Origin: Medicago truncatula
Taxonomy: Eukaryota > Streptophyta > Magnoliopsida > Fabales > Fabaceae
NCBI RefSeq assembly: GCF_003473485.1
Contig: NC_053042.1
Location: 20,542,501 to 20,606,500 of the forward strand
DNA length: 64,000 nt
Reading direction: 5' to 3'
Below, piece after piece: positions 1 through 12,270 of the stretch. Numbering within the stretch: the stretch's first letter is position 1; every line of letters begins with the position of its first letter. The notes beneath the pieces were generated by a model, which was not told the origin of the DNA, did not search any database, and saw only the letters and a list, made by a program, of their open reading frames with translations. A program made the position numbers and the translations under genes.

Positions 1-190
1 TATCAGCTTTTTTGGGCTGGTTTTTTCTCTTTTCAAAAAAATGTCCAATTTTTCCTTTATCATTTAAAAAAATATAACAAATTAGATGAATGTACTATAC
101 TTGCTTTCCCATTTTTTCAATTATACCCTTAAACTACACTATTTCTATAATAAACATTGTTGTTGGTGTCTTTAAAGAAATAGCAATCTG

Positions 191-676
191 ATGTGGCTTA
201 AACCAACTTTCGGTAGGTTTAAATGTAATGTAGATGCTTCCTTTTCTCATGGTCTGAATTGAGTTGGCATTGGTATGTGTATTCGAAATGATGAAGGTCG
301 TTATCTATTAGCTAAATCCGAATGGATGACTCTGTTTCTTGATGTGAATTTGAGTGAGGCTTTAGGTTTATTATCAGCAATGTATTGGGTGCGTGATCTG
401 ATTTTGGGTATTGTGGATTTTGAGCTTGATTCCAAAATTGTGGTGGATAGTCTTTATGGTAGCAAAAGCGGTGTGTCGTCTAATTATAGTGCAGTGATCA
501 ATGATTTTAGATGTTTGTTAGTTTCTAATTTAGCAACCTCTTATTTTAAGTTTATTTGGAGACAAACCAACGAAGTCGCTTATAGTTTTGCTAGGGTTGC
601 CTCCCGCCTTGCTATCCATATGCATATTAGGATTCCATCTTGTATCTATAATATTATTATGAATGAAATGGAATAA
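191..676 (+). mobile_element. LINE-type RNase H-like domain fragment
   Basis: An open stretch of about 160 codons reads like the RNase H domain (RVT_3 type) found at the C-terminus of plant L1-like LINEs. Visible landmarks are NVDASFS (first acidic residue), GIGMCIRNDEG, a NLSEALGLLSA helix with Glu, FELDSKIVVDSL with the next Asp, and the closing RQTNEVAYSFARVA segment. One in-frame stop (260-262) separates NVDASFSHGLN from VGIGM, and no reverse transcriptase lies upstream inside the window. It is therefore a broken fragment. A domesticated stand-alone RNase H-like gene is less likely given the stop. Confidence 0.6.
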
Positions 677-779
677 GTTTCTTCTTGTAAAAAAATAAAA
701 TAAATGTAATTAATTTTGAATGGGAAAGAGGTGTTATGAATTGTTTTACAAATTTTTCCTTAATAAATAGTTAAGTGTT

Positions 780-2350
780 GGTATATATGGCCAATAAGTT
801 TATAAGCTATAGGGGGTGAATAGCTTTTTGAAAAAGTTTTCCGGAGTTTTGATAAAAAGTGATTTCAATTAACTTGACTATTGAAATCGCGCGTGAGCAA
901 TCACAACAATATACAAAAAGATAAAACTATGTGATAATAAGATTCAATGTAGAATTGAGTGATTCAAAATACAAATATTTTTACAATCAAACTTTAATGT
1001 GCCTTGAACAATTTGCAAAACTTTGACAATTTCTAAACCAAACCTATATGAAAATATACCAAGTTATAAATCTATAACTCAATGCATATGGAATTGAAGA
1101 ACTGAATAGAAATTGAACTGAATTGATCTTAAACAAATTATTAAAACCTAATTCGTTGGTTAACTTTTGATGAAAACCCACTTAGATCAATACAAGCTAC
1201 TATCCTAACAATTATTCAATTAACATATGTAATAATGAAAAGTAAGGAGGATAAGGAAGAGAGATAACACCAATATTTTAAAGTAGTTCGTTCTTTCTCG
1301 TCCTCGCTAGAGTTACGTCTACTCTTCTTGATGAAGTACGCCTTCATCAAGGTCATCCACTAATAGTAACCATGTTGAATACAAATGTATGTTTACAAGA
1401 GTTCCTTGAAATTAAAACTAATTCTTCAACCCCTATGCAAACACTCCCCCAAACTTCAAATAACCTTTGAATTTGGTGCTCCTTGAATATTCGAATCCTT
1501 GATTACCCGTGCACTCCTTCAAACTCTTCACTAAAGTCTTCGATACTACGTCCAGTAAACGAATCCCCTTCGACTTCAAGAACGGTTAGAAAGACCCCCA
1601 AGACCTTTGGAGGTGGAATGAGATCATTCACTTCACTTTGGATCCTTGATTAAGCCCAACCAATCTCCTTGAAAGAACCAACTTACAATCCTTACTAGCA
1701 CCCTAGCAAATCAATGTGACTCGATGTTTAAAGTGATTCTAAGAAAAAATGTTTAATCTAGAAGAATTTATGGACAATGAGTTTTTGAGACCTATAGAGA
1801 ATGGATGCAAATAATTCAATGTTTTGGAAGTCAAGAGAAAGTGAGTATATATAGTAAATGGGTGAAAGTGCTAAATTTCGTGCAAAAATAACTATTTGGA
1901 TCGATTCACTAAAATCATGAATCAATTTAGACAGCGAAATACAAGACAGAGGAACAATGAAGATTGATGCGATTCATATACAAATTAAATCGATTCAAAT
2001 TTTCTCAGGATGAAGATTGATTCGATTCATATTTAAATTGAATCGATTCAGTGCAAGTTAGAAAGTTTTGCAACACGATTCAGGAGTGAATCGATTCAAG
2101 ATGTATTGAGTCGATTCACACAAAGTCAGAGAGCTTATGTGATACGATTCAATAAATTGTGAATCAGTTCACTTGTACTGAACAAATTTTTTGAAAGCAT
2201 GTGAAGTTTTGACACAAGGGAAAAGGAACATTATGCCACATATTACTAGGGTGCTTTAACAAGATCTAATTCTAGTCTACAAAGAGAGAAACAATATGCT
2301 AGGAAATTAACAAACAACAAAGAACATCATCAAAATAATAGTTTAACAAA
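780..2350. repeat. Non-coding repeat-like region with gaatcgattca motif cluster
   Basis: No coding potential is supported. The stretch from about 1895 to 2175 contains eight or more variants of the near-palindrome gaatcgattca (for example 1980s, 2040s, 2090s, 2110s), often with one perfect and one degenerate copy per 60-70 bases. The beginning (gggggtgaatagc near 810) resembles transcribed repeats seen in legumes, but I cannot name the family. No clear ends were found. Confidence 0.35.
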
Positions 2351-2399
2351 ACAAGCTTCATTAAGGATATAATAGAAAAAGTAATATTAATGTTTCATT

Positions 2400-2471
2400 A
2401 ATAGTGTAAAGTGATATGTAATTTTGGACTTTTTTTTTCAAAGTGACATATAATTTGGGACGGAGGGAGTA
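2400..2471. mobile_element. Stowaway-like MITE end
   Basis: The sequence gggacggagggagta at 2457-2471 is the typical Stowaway/mariner MITE terminus next to TA. An imperfect internal repeat (aaagtgatatgtaatttt and caaagtgacatataattt) lies beside it. The opposite terminus is not recognisable, so this is a remnant. Confidence 0.45.
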
Positions 2472-2559
2472 TTGTTTTTTCAAATTTGTCATTATGTGAA
2501 AACAACTTATCATAAAAGCTTCAAAAACCGAAAACTTAAAAAAAGCGAAAACCAATCAA

Positions 2560-3900
2560 CTCAAGCTTTGTCGGTCACCTACACCTCTATCCCTTCCCCT
2601 CAAACCCAAACTCTAAAAAAACGATGTAGATGTTTGTTTTGGTGGTGAGCAGACTCTCAACGCAACACCACCATCAAACCCCGTCAGGATCTTTTCCTGT
2701 AGGATCACCTTAACCTCGGCTAACATTGGTTTTCATCTCGGTTCCTTATGATCTGGGTTGCTTCATTTCAGATTTGTAAGGATCGAAGATTGGTTTTTTA
2801 GGTTTCGAATATGGTTGCACCTCTGCTTGTAGGTGGTTGTTCGATTTGGGCTGTTTCAAGCTAGATCTTGGTGTCGATGTTCATTTTCATACGTTGGTGA
2901 TGATCTCATTATTCTCCTTCTAATGGGTCCCTCGATGTCAGAGTTGTCGTGTTGGCATGGGTCAATTTGGATGCTCTCTCTAGTAACTGTGCTACCAGCT
3001 CCGCCTCTGTCGAAGGCCGCATAAGCTTGTTCAAAAGGTTTGGTTCACTTGGATCATGTCTCAGTGACTGGCCTCTGAGCTCACGCTACTTTTTCTTGAT
3101 ACGACGCTTATTCGATGTATTGGATTGATAGGCTAGAAATGGTCGTGAGTTTAATGTTGTTTTCTAGTAGATTGTAGGTGCTTTGATTCATTATTGTGTG
3201 GCAGTCGGATTCACTCGCCTTAATCAAAATCAGGATATGGTATTCCTTGTTCTGCACATTTTTTTTTTTTTGCAATTTGGTTTCACATTCGTCCTCGGGT
3301 GCACTGAATTGTGCTAGTAGTGTATGTTTGATTGACATGGACTACATATGTGCTTACATACCCTCTCGAATTTTATTTATAATTAGAGTGCTGGATATCC
3401 ATCTGTACTCCATTTATTTTTTTAAAAAAATATTCATTACGTGAAATGATGATTTTATCTTGATTAGAGTTCCATACACCACACCATCGGTCTCGTTCGT
3501 GTAGTTTTTTATCACATGACATTCTCGTCACTTGTATAATAGTGATATGTTTCTAGATACCACTCATTAATTATAATGAAAAAATTCAAATTCTATGTTA
3601 CTTTTATGTACTTTATATTTACAAATAAAAATAGGAGGTCAAAAATAAAAATAATCTCAAATTACGTATATTCTAGGATCAATTTGAACAATTAAATCTA
3701 ATATTAAATTTGTTATTTTATATCATTTTCAATGTTGCAAGAACGTACAAAGTCACGTACTTAATAACATACTTATGATACATTAAAATATATAAATATG
3801 TTCTATTTACTATTCAACGGTGCACTCTTACGGCCAATTGGCGTGAATTAGATAAATATGGTACATTGTAATGTACAATGTGTTTAAGTGGAAATTTGGT
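2560..3900. other. Intergenic sequence, no supported gene
   Basis: The part from 2560 to 3250 is less AT-rich than its surroundings and has short open stretches on both strands. None shows a recognisable domain. The remainder is AT-rich and featureless. Confidence 0.4.
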
Positions 3901-5594
3901 ATACTTTGAAACAAAATGCGTTTGTATAATGCATCTGAAGTTTTGATGATAACAGTATATTAATAGAACAACCAGGTATTCTAATATATGTTCAAGTGTG
4001 CATGACCATGAACTAAATTTTTAGTGTAAAATCAAGTTTGGGCTCTGAAAGAACGTATACAAGAGCAATTTAAATTTATAGAGAACATGAAGTTCTGAAA
4101 CAGGATCTGAAGAACATCAAACTCTAAAGTAGTGTAGCTTCTGAAGGATCAAACTTTTAAGTCGTGGACTTTGAAGAAATAGCTTATGAAGGTCATCAGA
4201 CTCTGAAGAATGAAGACCCTGAAGGACGCATCAGACTTGTCGTCTTCTGAAGATGTCACCATCAGACTCAGATGGTACACTTTGTCTTCTTCTGACCACG
4301 TGCAAAAACATACAAGAACTTCAAAGACAATTGGAATGAACAAATAATTCTTTTTGAAGCAAAGGAATTTCAAATGTCTTTTCAACGACATTAACCAAAT
4401 CATGAAACATTCCAACATTCATGATCAAGCTTATCAAAGACTTAACTTATGCGCTGACACTTCTCCAACGTCTGTCATTTTCTTCTCTATTCAAAGAGCT
4501 GAAGACTAGAAGGATAATAAATACGAGACTTTGCAATTTTTACAAGTGCCATTACTGTAACACCTCGTTTCCCAAAATCAATAAAATAATAATATTTTCA
4601 ACATCAGAGTGAAACCCCAACGGGCATGCTACACTACTTTTCAAAATTTATTAAATAAGATATAAAACTATTTAATAAACATCTTCCATAAAAATAACAT
4701 CAATTTGCAGCGGAATAATTTGCATCAAATGACAAACAACTGTTCAAATCTCCATGAATAAATCTTGGCATAAAAGCCATTTCAACATAAATTCAATCAC
4801 CATAGGGCTACATCAGCAATATTCAAAAATTGATACATAGGAAAGAATTCAAGCAATAAAATCTCATCACACGTATCAGAGCCCTAGACACTTTGAGCCA
4901 CCACCTACTACTCAGGATCACCTGCAAGTTACCCATAGGAAGGGCAACATTTTCAAGCAGAAGGGGTGAGATTCTCAAACAATAAAATTAATATATAATA
5001 ACATCGAATCAATCTAACACCCTATCGTCATAATAATTTCTTTCAACATTTATAAGTATCATCATTATCAATATCAACAACCAGGCAATCAAGACCAACG
5101 ACATAGACTCATGCACACTCCACAACTCCACTAAGACTCCTCTACAATGCATGTGGTACCATATCAGAGCCGGAGCCCTCACCGCTATAGAATGGTTAAA
5201 GCATTCTTTTATCCGGACATGAGTCCTCACCGCTAACACCGCTTCGAACAACATAGTGTTCCACCGCTTTGAACGACAAGGCGTTCCAGGACCGAGGCCC
5301 TCACCGCTTTTATGCTTATGCAACTGACCCACTTGTGTATATCTACATACAACTTCAACAAATGCATATGTATTTATATGACTCGCCACCCCTTTTAATG
5401 CAACATGTTCATTCACTTAGTTCAAGTACTTCAACATCTCCAAAATTCATAAAAATTAACCAAATCAATTATCATTGTGTTTAAGTAGGATTTGATGCCT
5501 ATACAAGGGTTATACAAGCTAAAAGAAACACGTAAAAATACTCAAAAGGGTCCCCTAGTGCACGAAGCAAAGTTCAGATAGAGGCTGACTAAGG

Positions 5595-5810
5595 CTCATC
5601 TCGCTTAAGCGAAGGGTAGCTCGCTTAAGCGACCAGCTACAGGAAGTTTGGATTCTCGCTCGCTCACGGTTCGCTTGCGGTTCGCTCGAGCGAACTCAAT
5701 GTCGTAAGTAAAAGGTTCCTACGCTTACGGCTCGCTTACGGTTCGCTTAAGCGAACGGCTAAAAACAAATTCTGGGTTGCTAGCTTGAATGCTCGCTTAA
5801 GCGACCACTC
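5595..5810. repeat. Cluster of TCGCTTAAGCGA palindromes
   Basis: Within solo-LTR-like fossil A, the 12-bp palindrome TCGCTTAAGCGA occurs near 5600, 5621, 5740 and 5792. Related forms (ggttcgcttgcggttcgctc, acggctcgcttacggttcgc) lie between them. It is a local, self-complementary GC-rich island in AT-rich DNA. Confidence 0.7.
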
Positions 5811-5920
5811 ATCTGGGCAGGGTAAAAACCTACGATTTCAGACTTCTCCTCACTCCAAAAACCCAATTTTAATCCCCTGATCACCAAAACGTTTTCCAGC
5901 AAATGTTTACAGGTCCTATA

Positions 5921-8825
5921 TGTAACAGCCCGATTTTTAGCTAGATTTATTTTAATTACTTTTAATTGTGTTTGTGTGTGATTAATTGTCGTCGGGTGCA
6001 TTTACATGGATTACCGTATTAGAGGGGTATTTTGGTCATTTGGCGGATAAGGGTAAAATGGTAATTTTGGTGAGAACCCTTATTTTACTAAGTTACTAGT
6101 GTAGTGATTAGTTTTTACCGTTAGTGACCGTTCATTATATTTTACCGTTGTTAGTAATTACCGTGGAGTGTATAGAAACTTTTGAATTGTGTTAGAATGG
6201 GTTAGGCCCATTAGAATTTGGAATTGAGCCCATTAAGGGAGATAACATTAGGGTTGTCATAGGAAAATATCTTTCATCCACTTCACAAAATATTTTCCTA
6301 GAGAGAGAGGGAGGTAGAGAGAGAAAGAGGTGAAGAGAAGAACAAGAGTGTTGAAGGGAAAGCTTGGGGATTCAATTTGGGCGACCTAGGAGCTGAATTG
6401 AAGCAAGGGTTAGAGATAATCAACTTCAAAGGTAAGGGGGTTAGTTATTATCATAATCATGTACAATCTTTGCATTTTCTCATGTTGTATGAAAATGGGT
6501 TGATGGACAATTGTTGTTAAATTCGTGCTCTTGCTGTAATGCTATTTTCTTGTGTTTGAATTGATGATTATGGTATGTTTATGGGTGGAATTACATGTTT
6601 CAAAGTATGTATAAATGTTAAGTTATGAACTTATGCTTAATTGATGAAATTTGATATGTTTTGATTGAAATGAGATGTGATTCATATTCCATTAATGTGG
6701 TTATTGTTAACTGATGCTATTGTAAGTGAATTATGATTTGGGTATACTTAATTGTGGATTGATGATGAGAAATAAATTGTTGTTGGTGGTTTTGTGAAAT
6801 TGGTGAAGTTGAGTTAAGTGTTCATGTGAAGGACCAAAATGAACTTTTTGATATATATATATGGTTGTTGACTGAAATTTTGTTATTGTTGGATGAATTG
6901 AACCTATGAGAATTTCTGTTTTCATGTTATGGTTATGTTAGTTGAGTCGTTTGGGAGAAAACGGGTTTTTCGTGTGAAATGTCGATGTTTAAGCGTTTTC
7001 GCCAATAAGTGATTATGTGAGGTTTTGGAAAATGACTTTTGGGGATGGTTGAAACATGAAATTTTTATAGATTATGTTAGAGTCAAGTGTCAGGATCGTG
7101 TAGGTGAAAACAACATCAAAATCCGATTAACGGTTTGCATTTTACGCGCGAAATGGTGAAAAACGCACTTTTTGGAAAAGCTGTAAGCGAACAGGCCAGA
7201 AGCATCCTTCAGAAGCACACTTCAGAAGAAGCCTTCAGAAGCACACTTCAGAAGCACTCTTCAGAAGCGTCCTTCAGAAGCACCCTTCAGAAGCGTACTT
7301 CAGAAGCATACTTCAGAAGCAGGCCAGAAGCTTCTCAAGAAGCGAAACTGCCAGTTCCAGCATTCCCTGTTTCGCGTTCTTGCGTCTTTTTCACCTATTT
7401 CAGTTTCGAATTGGCCTTTGGTGTAAACATGAAAGTTTTAGATAATTTTGTTAGCTTTCTAATGACGTTGGTTTCAGGTCCAAACGATTTTTAGAACTTG
7501 AGATATGATCAAATTACTACACATGGATCATGCGAATTTTTGTGAAAACTTATCATAACTTTTTCTTTGAGCCGTGGAACTTTTCCAAACTTGAATTTGG
7601 GTTTAATGAGGTACTTAGAGTGAATAATTGAGTATGCATGTATATGTTTGAGGTATGATGACTATCGTGAGAAACGTATGCTAATTGCTTGGAATATAAG
7701 AATTCTTGAATTGGTAAAATCAAACGTGATGAGTGATGTTTGTTGATTATTGAAAATCATGTAATTGATGTTGGATGACATTGTTGATTATTGGTAAATA
7801 TGTTGATGTGTGATGATGAATACTATGATTTATTTGTGTGGGCATGTTTTCTTGATAATGCAATGTTGTGGAGATAATCAATATAATTGGGTGTTGTCCT
7901 ATATATTGAGTTGAGATTGTGAATTGTTGTCGCATTATCGAGTCCTTATACATGTCCATGCATCATAGTCAAGTTGTTGTAAAAGAGTCCGGCTCTTTTA
8001 CTTCGGAGATTATGTAAGGAGTGACCCCTTACATGCGATGTTGACTTGTCCATCGGAGGTGACGACCTTTTGGAGATTTGGTACCACATGCATTTATGTG
8101 TCAATAAGTGCATATCATAAGATGAGTCTTATGTGAAATTCGTGATTGGTGATGAAATGAGATGGATGATTATTGATGATGTTGTGATCGATGCTTGTGA
8201 ATGAATAACTATGAGTGGATAATTGTTCAATAATTAATATCCGTGAATGACTATTTATGATTGAATAATTTTTCACATGATTGATATATGTTGATATGAG
8301 TTATCAAGTTGCAATGTATTTATCTATGCATGATTAATATTATTCAAAATACATGATATTATTGATTTGATTGTTATCTGGATTATGATAATGTAATGCT
8401 TACCCCCAGTGGTTTTAACCGCCTACTTGCCTGTATGGGTGAGTAGACGTTGTGCAGGAGTAGTCTCGGTGAGTCTTTGCTCGGGATATCGGGAGCTTCC
8501 TCCGATATCGGTGTCGTGTCAGCTCTGATCTAGGCTTGTCGTGTCGGTCTAGATTAGGTTGTTTATATTTCCGTTTGGATTATTGTTTTGTTGATGACTA
8601 CCCGTATGTTTGGGTTTTGAGATTTATCTTCGGGATATGATTTATTTGCTCATGGCATGTATATATTTGATCACTCTGATTTATATTCCGCTGTAACTGT
8701 TGAAGTTTACATACATGTCTATCGGTTTTTGAATTTTGAATAATTGAATAAGACGTAATCTCTATTTCTTGAATAAATGTATTATTCGCATGTTTAATTG
8801 CTTTAATAGAAATAGGAGTGTTACA
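5921..8825. mobile_element. Solo-LTR-like fossil B (inner), with 5-bp target duplication
   Basis: It begins TGTAACAGCCCG and ends GGAGTGTTACA, flanked by the perfect duplication ctata (5916-5920 and 8826-8830). The ends form a 7-bp inverted repeat. At 2905 bp with no recognisable protein and no internal copy of its ends, it fits a long solo LTR, probably of a Ty3-type element. A purine-rich block near 6300-6350 followed by 'aggtaaggggg' could be a leader with a splice donor, as known in some plant Ty3 families. It is younger than fossil A, which it interrupts. Confidence 0.6.
7208..7324. repeat. 13-bp tandem repeat, nine copies
   Basis: The unit ttcagaagcacac and variants start at 7208, 7221, 7234, 7247, 7260, 7273, 7286, 7299 and 7312. 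The core ttcagaag is nearly invariant and the last 3-4 bases vary. It lies inside solo-LTR-like fossil B. Because 13 is not a multiple of three, the open frame across it is not evidence of a gene. Confidence 0.85.
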
Positions 8826-9893
8826 CTATACACAGTTAGGCATCTAAAGGAACACAAAACAGACATCAACAACAACAATTCAAAGCATTCAAACAATTTA
8901 GCCATTCTCTCCAAATTTTCTCCAACAATTCTAATCTCTCTCAAATTCTGATTACAGCAACATTAAGAATTAGGAATCATTCTAAACACCCAATTACAAC
9001 ACATTAAACACAATTTTGACACTAATCTTTTCAAAGTCATCATCAACCCTTAATTCCCAATTTTATCTTTATGAACAACCAATTAGATTAATTTTCAGAA
9101 ATTGCATATTAAGATCATTGCAAGATAATCTCACCCTTACCTTAATTTAGAAGAAAAACGCACGAACAATCTACAGCAAAAACGATCCTCTCTTGCTCTA
9201 GCTCTCCCTTGTTCTTGGTTTCTCTGGTTTTTCTCCCAAACTTCTCAGTTGTACGTACAAACTATTTCTCCCTTATTCTTTCCTTAACTTCCAAAGTATA
9301 ACTCCTCTTTTCTCATTAATCCCCTTTATTACTATTAATTTCTAATTACTCCCCAACCTCCTAAATAATTCAATTTCTCATATTATTCTATTTATATTAA
9401 ATAAATTATATAAATAAATACTACACACCACATAATTCACATATATTATTTAAAAACACATAAAAGACTCTAAATAATTCTAAAATAATAAAAATAACAA
9501 CTAGGGGGTTACAATTACTCTGCCAAATTGAAAAGCGCATAAACACTTCATAATTTCTTACTAAGTTCATATCTTAGAAATTCTAAAGTCTTAGAGTCTT
9601 ACTCTGTTTTGTAATAGCTGACACCTCTGATTTATTTGATTAAGACAAATTGTGATAAATTAGATTGTGACTTAATCAAGTGTAAATCCAAACAATCTTT
9701 TATTTGATTAAGTTAGATTGTGATAAGTCTCTTTTAGTTGTGATTGAGCATTAGAAGTCTCCTGCTTATGTGCTTGAGCATTTGGAAGTCTCTTGCTTGC
9801 GTGCTTGAGCATTTGTAATCTTAGTAATTATAATGAAAATATCTTAGAAGTGCAACGGGACTGAACTACTCTCGGTTTGTGAGAGAACCAGTA

Positions 9894-9922
9894 TAATCGC
9901 TCCCTCCCTCCCTCTCTCCCTG

Positions 9923-9991
<69 letters not shown>
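9894..9991. repeat. Compound microsatellite (CT)n(TA)n(TG)n
   Basis: An interrupted CT-rich stretch passes directly into about 17 TA repeats and then about 13 TG repeats. It is a compound simple repeat inside the copia-like LTR right half. Confidence 0.95.
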
Positions 9992-10117
9992 TATCCATTG
10001 CATCCAGAACCTGCATCAGACTCTCAACCCATTCAGACTTTGAACAACAAAACACTTAGAAAAAGTTTGAAAAAGGTAACACAATTCAACCCCCTTCATG
10101 TGTTTTTCTTAACTTCA

Positions 10118-10908
10118 CGCAAATCACACTTTACTTATCAATGGCAAATTCCCTGAGACTGAATGGAGTTGGGAATGAAACTGTTTGTTAAATATGACTA
10201 ACGTCGCTAAGTACCGAAAGGAGACGGGAACAAGAAAGTCTGGTTGAACTTAAAGAAGATCTTTGAAAAGGCTAGAGATGCGAAAAGACTATATAGAATT
10301 CTTGTCATAGGCCACAACTCAATCTCTCTCTAAAGGAAGAGCCAGTCATTACCTAATTTAATAATGTTGCATGTTAAGTATTGTGATTGAACCCAAAACA
10401 ATGTGTCTTCCTATGCTTAACATGATGACTGTGTTGAAAGAGTCCAAATGACACCATATTCATATAAAGTTACATTTCTCTATATCATAGCAAAACTCTA
10501 TCATAGTTAAATAATTATTTAAACCACATTTGCGTCTTTGAGAACTTCTAAGTGTTTTTACTTGCTTTCCTAAACTGTTATTGCTTTGAATATTTATTTT
10601 ATTGTTGTGATATCAAATGATTTATTTTATTTTCTTACAAACATGTCTATTGCTGAAAAGCAATACTATAGCGCCCCAGTCCCCATGAGTTCGATCTTTT
10701 TATACTATTCTTTGAGACAATCTATACTTGCACTAAGACTCATGAAAATACATAGCATTTTCAGAGCTACCAAATATGTACTTAATTTTGGTGGATACCA
10801 CTATTTTTATAGACCCCAAGCAAATAAGTTAGTTCTACACTTATGACTTGCTATAGGTGATCGTTTGATCATATGGAGGGCTTATGTGGGTTCTGAACGT
10901 GTTATCTT
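10118..10908. other. Intergenic, no supported gene
   Basis: AT-rich sequence with only short open stretches. I recognise no domain, RNA gene or bounded element. Confidence 0.4.
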
Positions 10909-11084
10909 GTGCATCATGATTGTTCATATGTACATTCATAATTGAATATGGATGGAATCCTTATTGAGTCTTAACCGATATAATAGACTATGTGTCACGA
11001 GGATCGATCCTTGACTTGATATGTAACAAATATATTAGAAAATTGCCATTAAAATTAAGAGAATGGAGATCTTAACTAGAATAC
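10909..11084. repeat. Direct repeat, copy 1 (about 175 bp)
   Basis: This segment (gtgcatcatgattgttc ... taactagaatac) recurs with roughly 85-90 percent similarity by eye at 11912-12093 in the same orientation. The pair brackets the LTR-like piece at 11.2-11.8 kb. Confidence 0.8.
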
Positions 11085-11219
11085 GCAGGGACGGATGCAT
11101 GTGATCTTATATGTGGGCTTGTGCCCACAGAAAATTTTTAGAAACCTTTTTTTAGTAGTATATAATGTATTAATAGTTTCGACAAAAAAAAAATAATAAT
11201 GTATTTACAGTTGACATTT

Positions 11220-11800
11220 TAACCACATGGCTCACACTTATCACAAATCATTTATCTCTTGGTCCACACTTATTGTTCTGGACCGGTCAAAAGGACCTTT
11301 GATCCATTTACTTAGGCCCAATACGATCCAAAGTCCAAACACCACGTTTGACAAAGTTACCTGCGACACACCCCTTCCACATAAGGGGGTGCACGGAGCG
11401 AAAGAGACTGGTTCAAACGAACCACAACGTCTCTCTGCACGTTCCCGCAATAAACTCTCTGGCGGTTACACCACCCACGATTTCGTAACCGCCAGAGCCA
11501 GGTGTGTCATTACAACGGTTATGCAACCCTCCACCTCTATAAATAGGGGACTCAAAGCAGTCCCTAAGGTAGAATCCATCTCTTCCTCTAAACCCTCACT
11601 CTCTCTGATCTCTACTTACTTGAGCGTCGGAGTGCCTGCAGGTACACCCCCCCATCCGCTCCAAGAAGCACTTTGGCACATTTCACCACCACTCAAACCA
11701 TCGCGTTCAAAGCACCGGCGGTCACCTTCTGATCAGGTACGATCAATAGAGTCTTACCTCCCTTGTAAACCTAAATTTGCTCAAATTACAAGGGCTGAAA
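11220..11800 (+). mobile_element. LTR-like promoter region, probable Ty3-type fossil
   Basis: A GC-richer block has a TATA-like 'ctataaatagggg' near 11,537 and a downstream 'cttgagcgtcggagtg..tgcaggtac' segment typical of the R/U5 region of some plant Ty3-type LTRs. No protein domain is attached and the ends are not defined. The open frame of 238 codons across it (11,227-11,943) looks incidental. It is a fossil, probably a solo or fragmentary LTR. Confidence 0.4.
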
Positions 11801-11911
11801 TTTTCCATGAAGGTCCAAAATCAAAAAATCTTCAAATTACAAGGATGAAATTCGAAAAAAATATTTTACAGAGGGGAAAACTGGTAATGACCTATATTAC
11901 ACGAGTTATAT

Positions 11912-12093
11912 GGTGCATCACGATTGTTCGTAAGTACATGTGATTCGTAATTGAATATGGACGGAATCCTTATTGAACCTAAGCCGATATAATGGACTAT
12001 GTGTTATGAGAATCGAGCCTTGACTTGATATGTAACAAATATATTAGAAAACTGCCATTAAAATGAAGAGAATATATATCTTGACTAGAATAC
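11912..12093. repeat. Direct repeat, copy 2 (about 180 bp)
   Basis: Second copy of the 10,909-11,084 segment in the same orientation. Shared landmarks are the 'gaatatgga.ggaatccttattga' and 'ttgacttgatatgtaac' blocks. Confidence 0.8.
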
Positions 12094-12270
12094 TTAATTA
12101 ATACTAATTGTTTTATTAATATTTAATAATTCACTTCAGTCATCATAGTGGTGTTGTCATCTTAGAGTGTACTCTCTTTTTTCAAGTAGGTTTCAGTTCA
12201 ATTTTGTTATAAATTTCGATGATTTTAATTAATATATAATATAATAAAAAATAAATTTAATTAATATATA

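Larger units (their letters stand above)
4556..9513. mobile_element. Solo-LTR-like fossil A (outer), with 5-bp target duplication
   Basis: It begins TGTAACACCTCG and ends GGGGGTTACA, flanked by the perfect 5-bp duplication attac (4551-4555 and 9514-9518). Five-base duplications and TG...CA ends fit an LTR. No second LTR or protein domain is seen, so a solo LTR is the simplest reading. Its own length is about 2.05 kb once the nested element at 5921-8825 is removed. It is a fossil of probable Ty3-type or unclassified origin. Confidence 0.6.
3906..10117 (+). mobile_element. Ty1/copia-like LTR fossil, split by a nested insertion
   Basis: The left part (about 3906-4555) has the repeated 'ctgaag/catcagactctgaag' texture and 'gttttgatgataac' start seen in legume copia LTRs. 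The right part (about 9519-10117) carries a 'ctctcggtttgtgag' block, a CT/TA/TG microsatellite and the 'acaattcaacccccttcat' end region of the same kind of LTR. The two halves are separated by the insertion at 4556-9513. The outer ends are approximate, and I did not find target duplications. It is an old, broken fossil; no protein-coding part is attached. Confidence 0.45.

Noticed and set aside
5009-5416. A 135-codon minus-strand frame
   Set aside because: Inside solo-LTR-like fossil A, with no domain and poor composition.
7208-7324. Heat-shock elements
   Set aside because: The ttc and gaa blocks have one-base and six-base spacing, not the alternating two-base spacing of the nGAAnnTTCn array.
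7135-7494. A 119-codon frame with SEAFRSTLQKH-type repeats
   Set aside because: It is produced by the 13-bp tandem repeat in a solo-LTR-like fossil; the period is not a multiple of three.
11227-11943. A 238-codon open frame
   Set aside because: It runs through an LTR-like control region, has no recognisable domain and a composition unlike a protein. Incidental.
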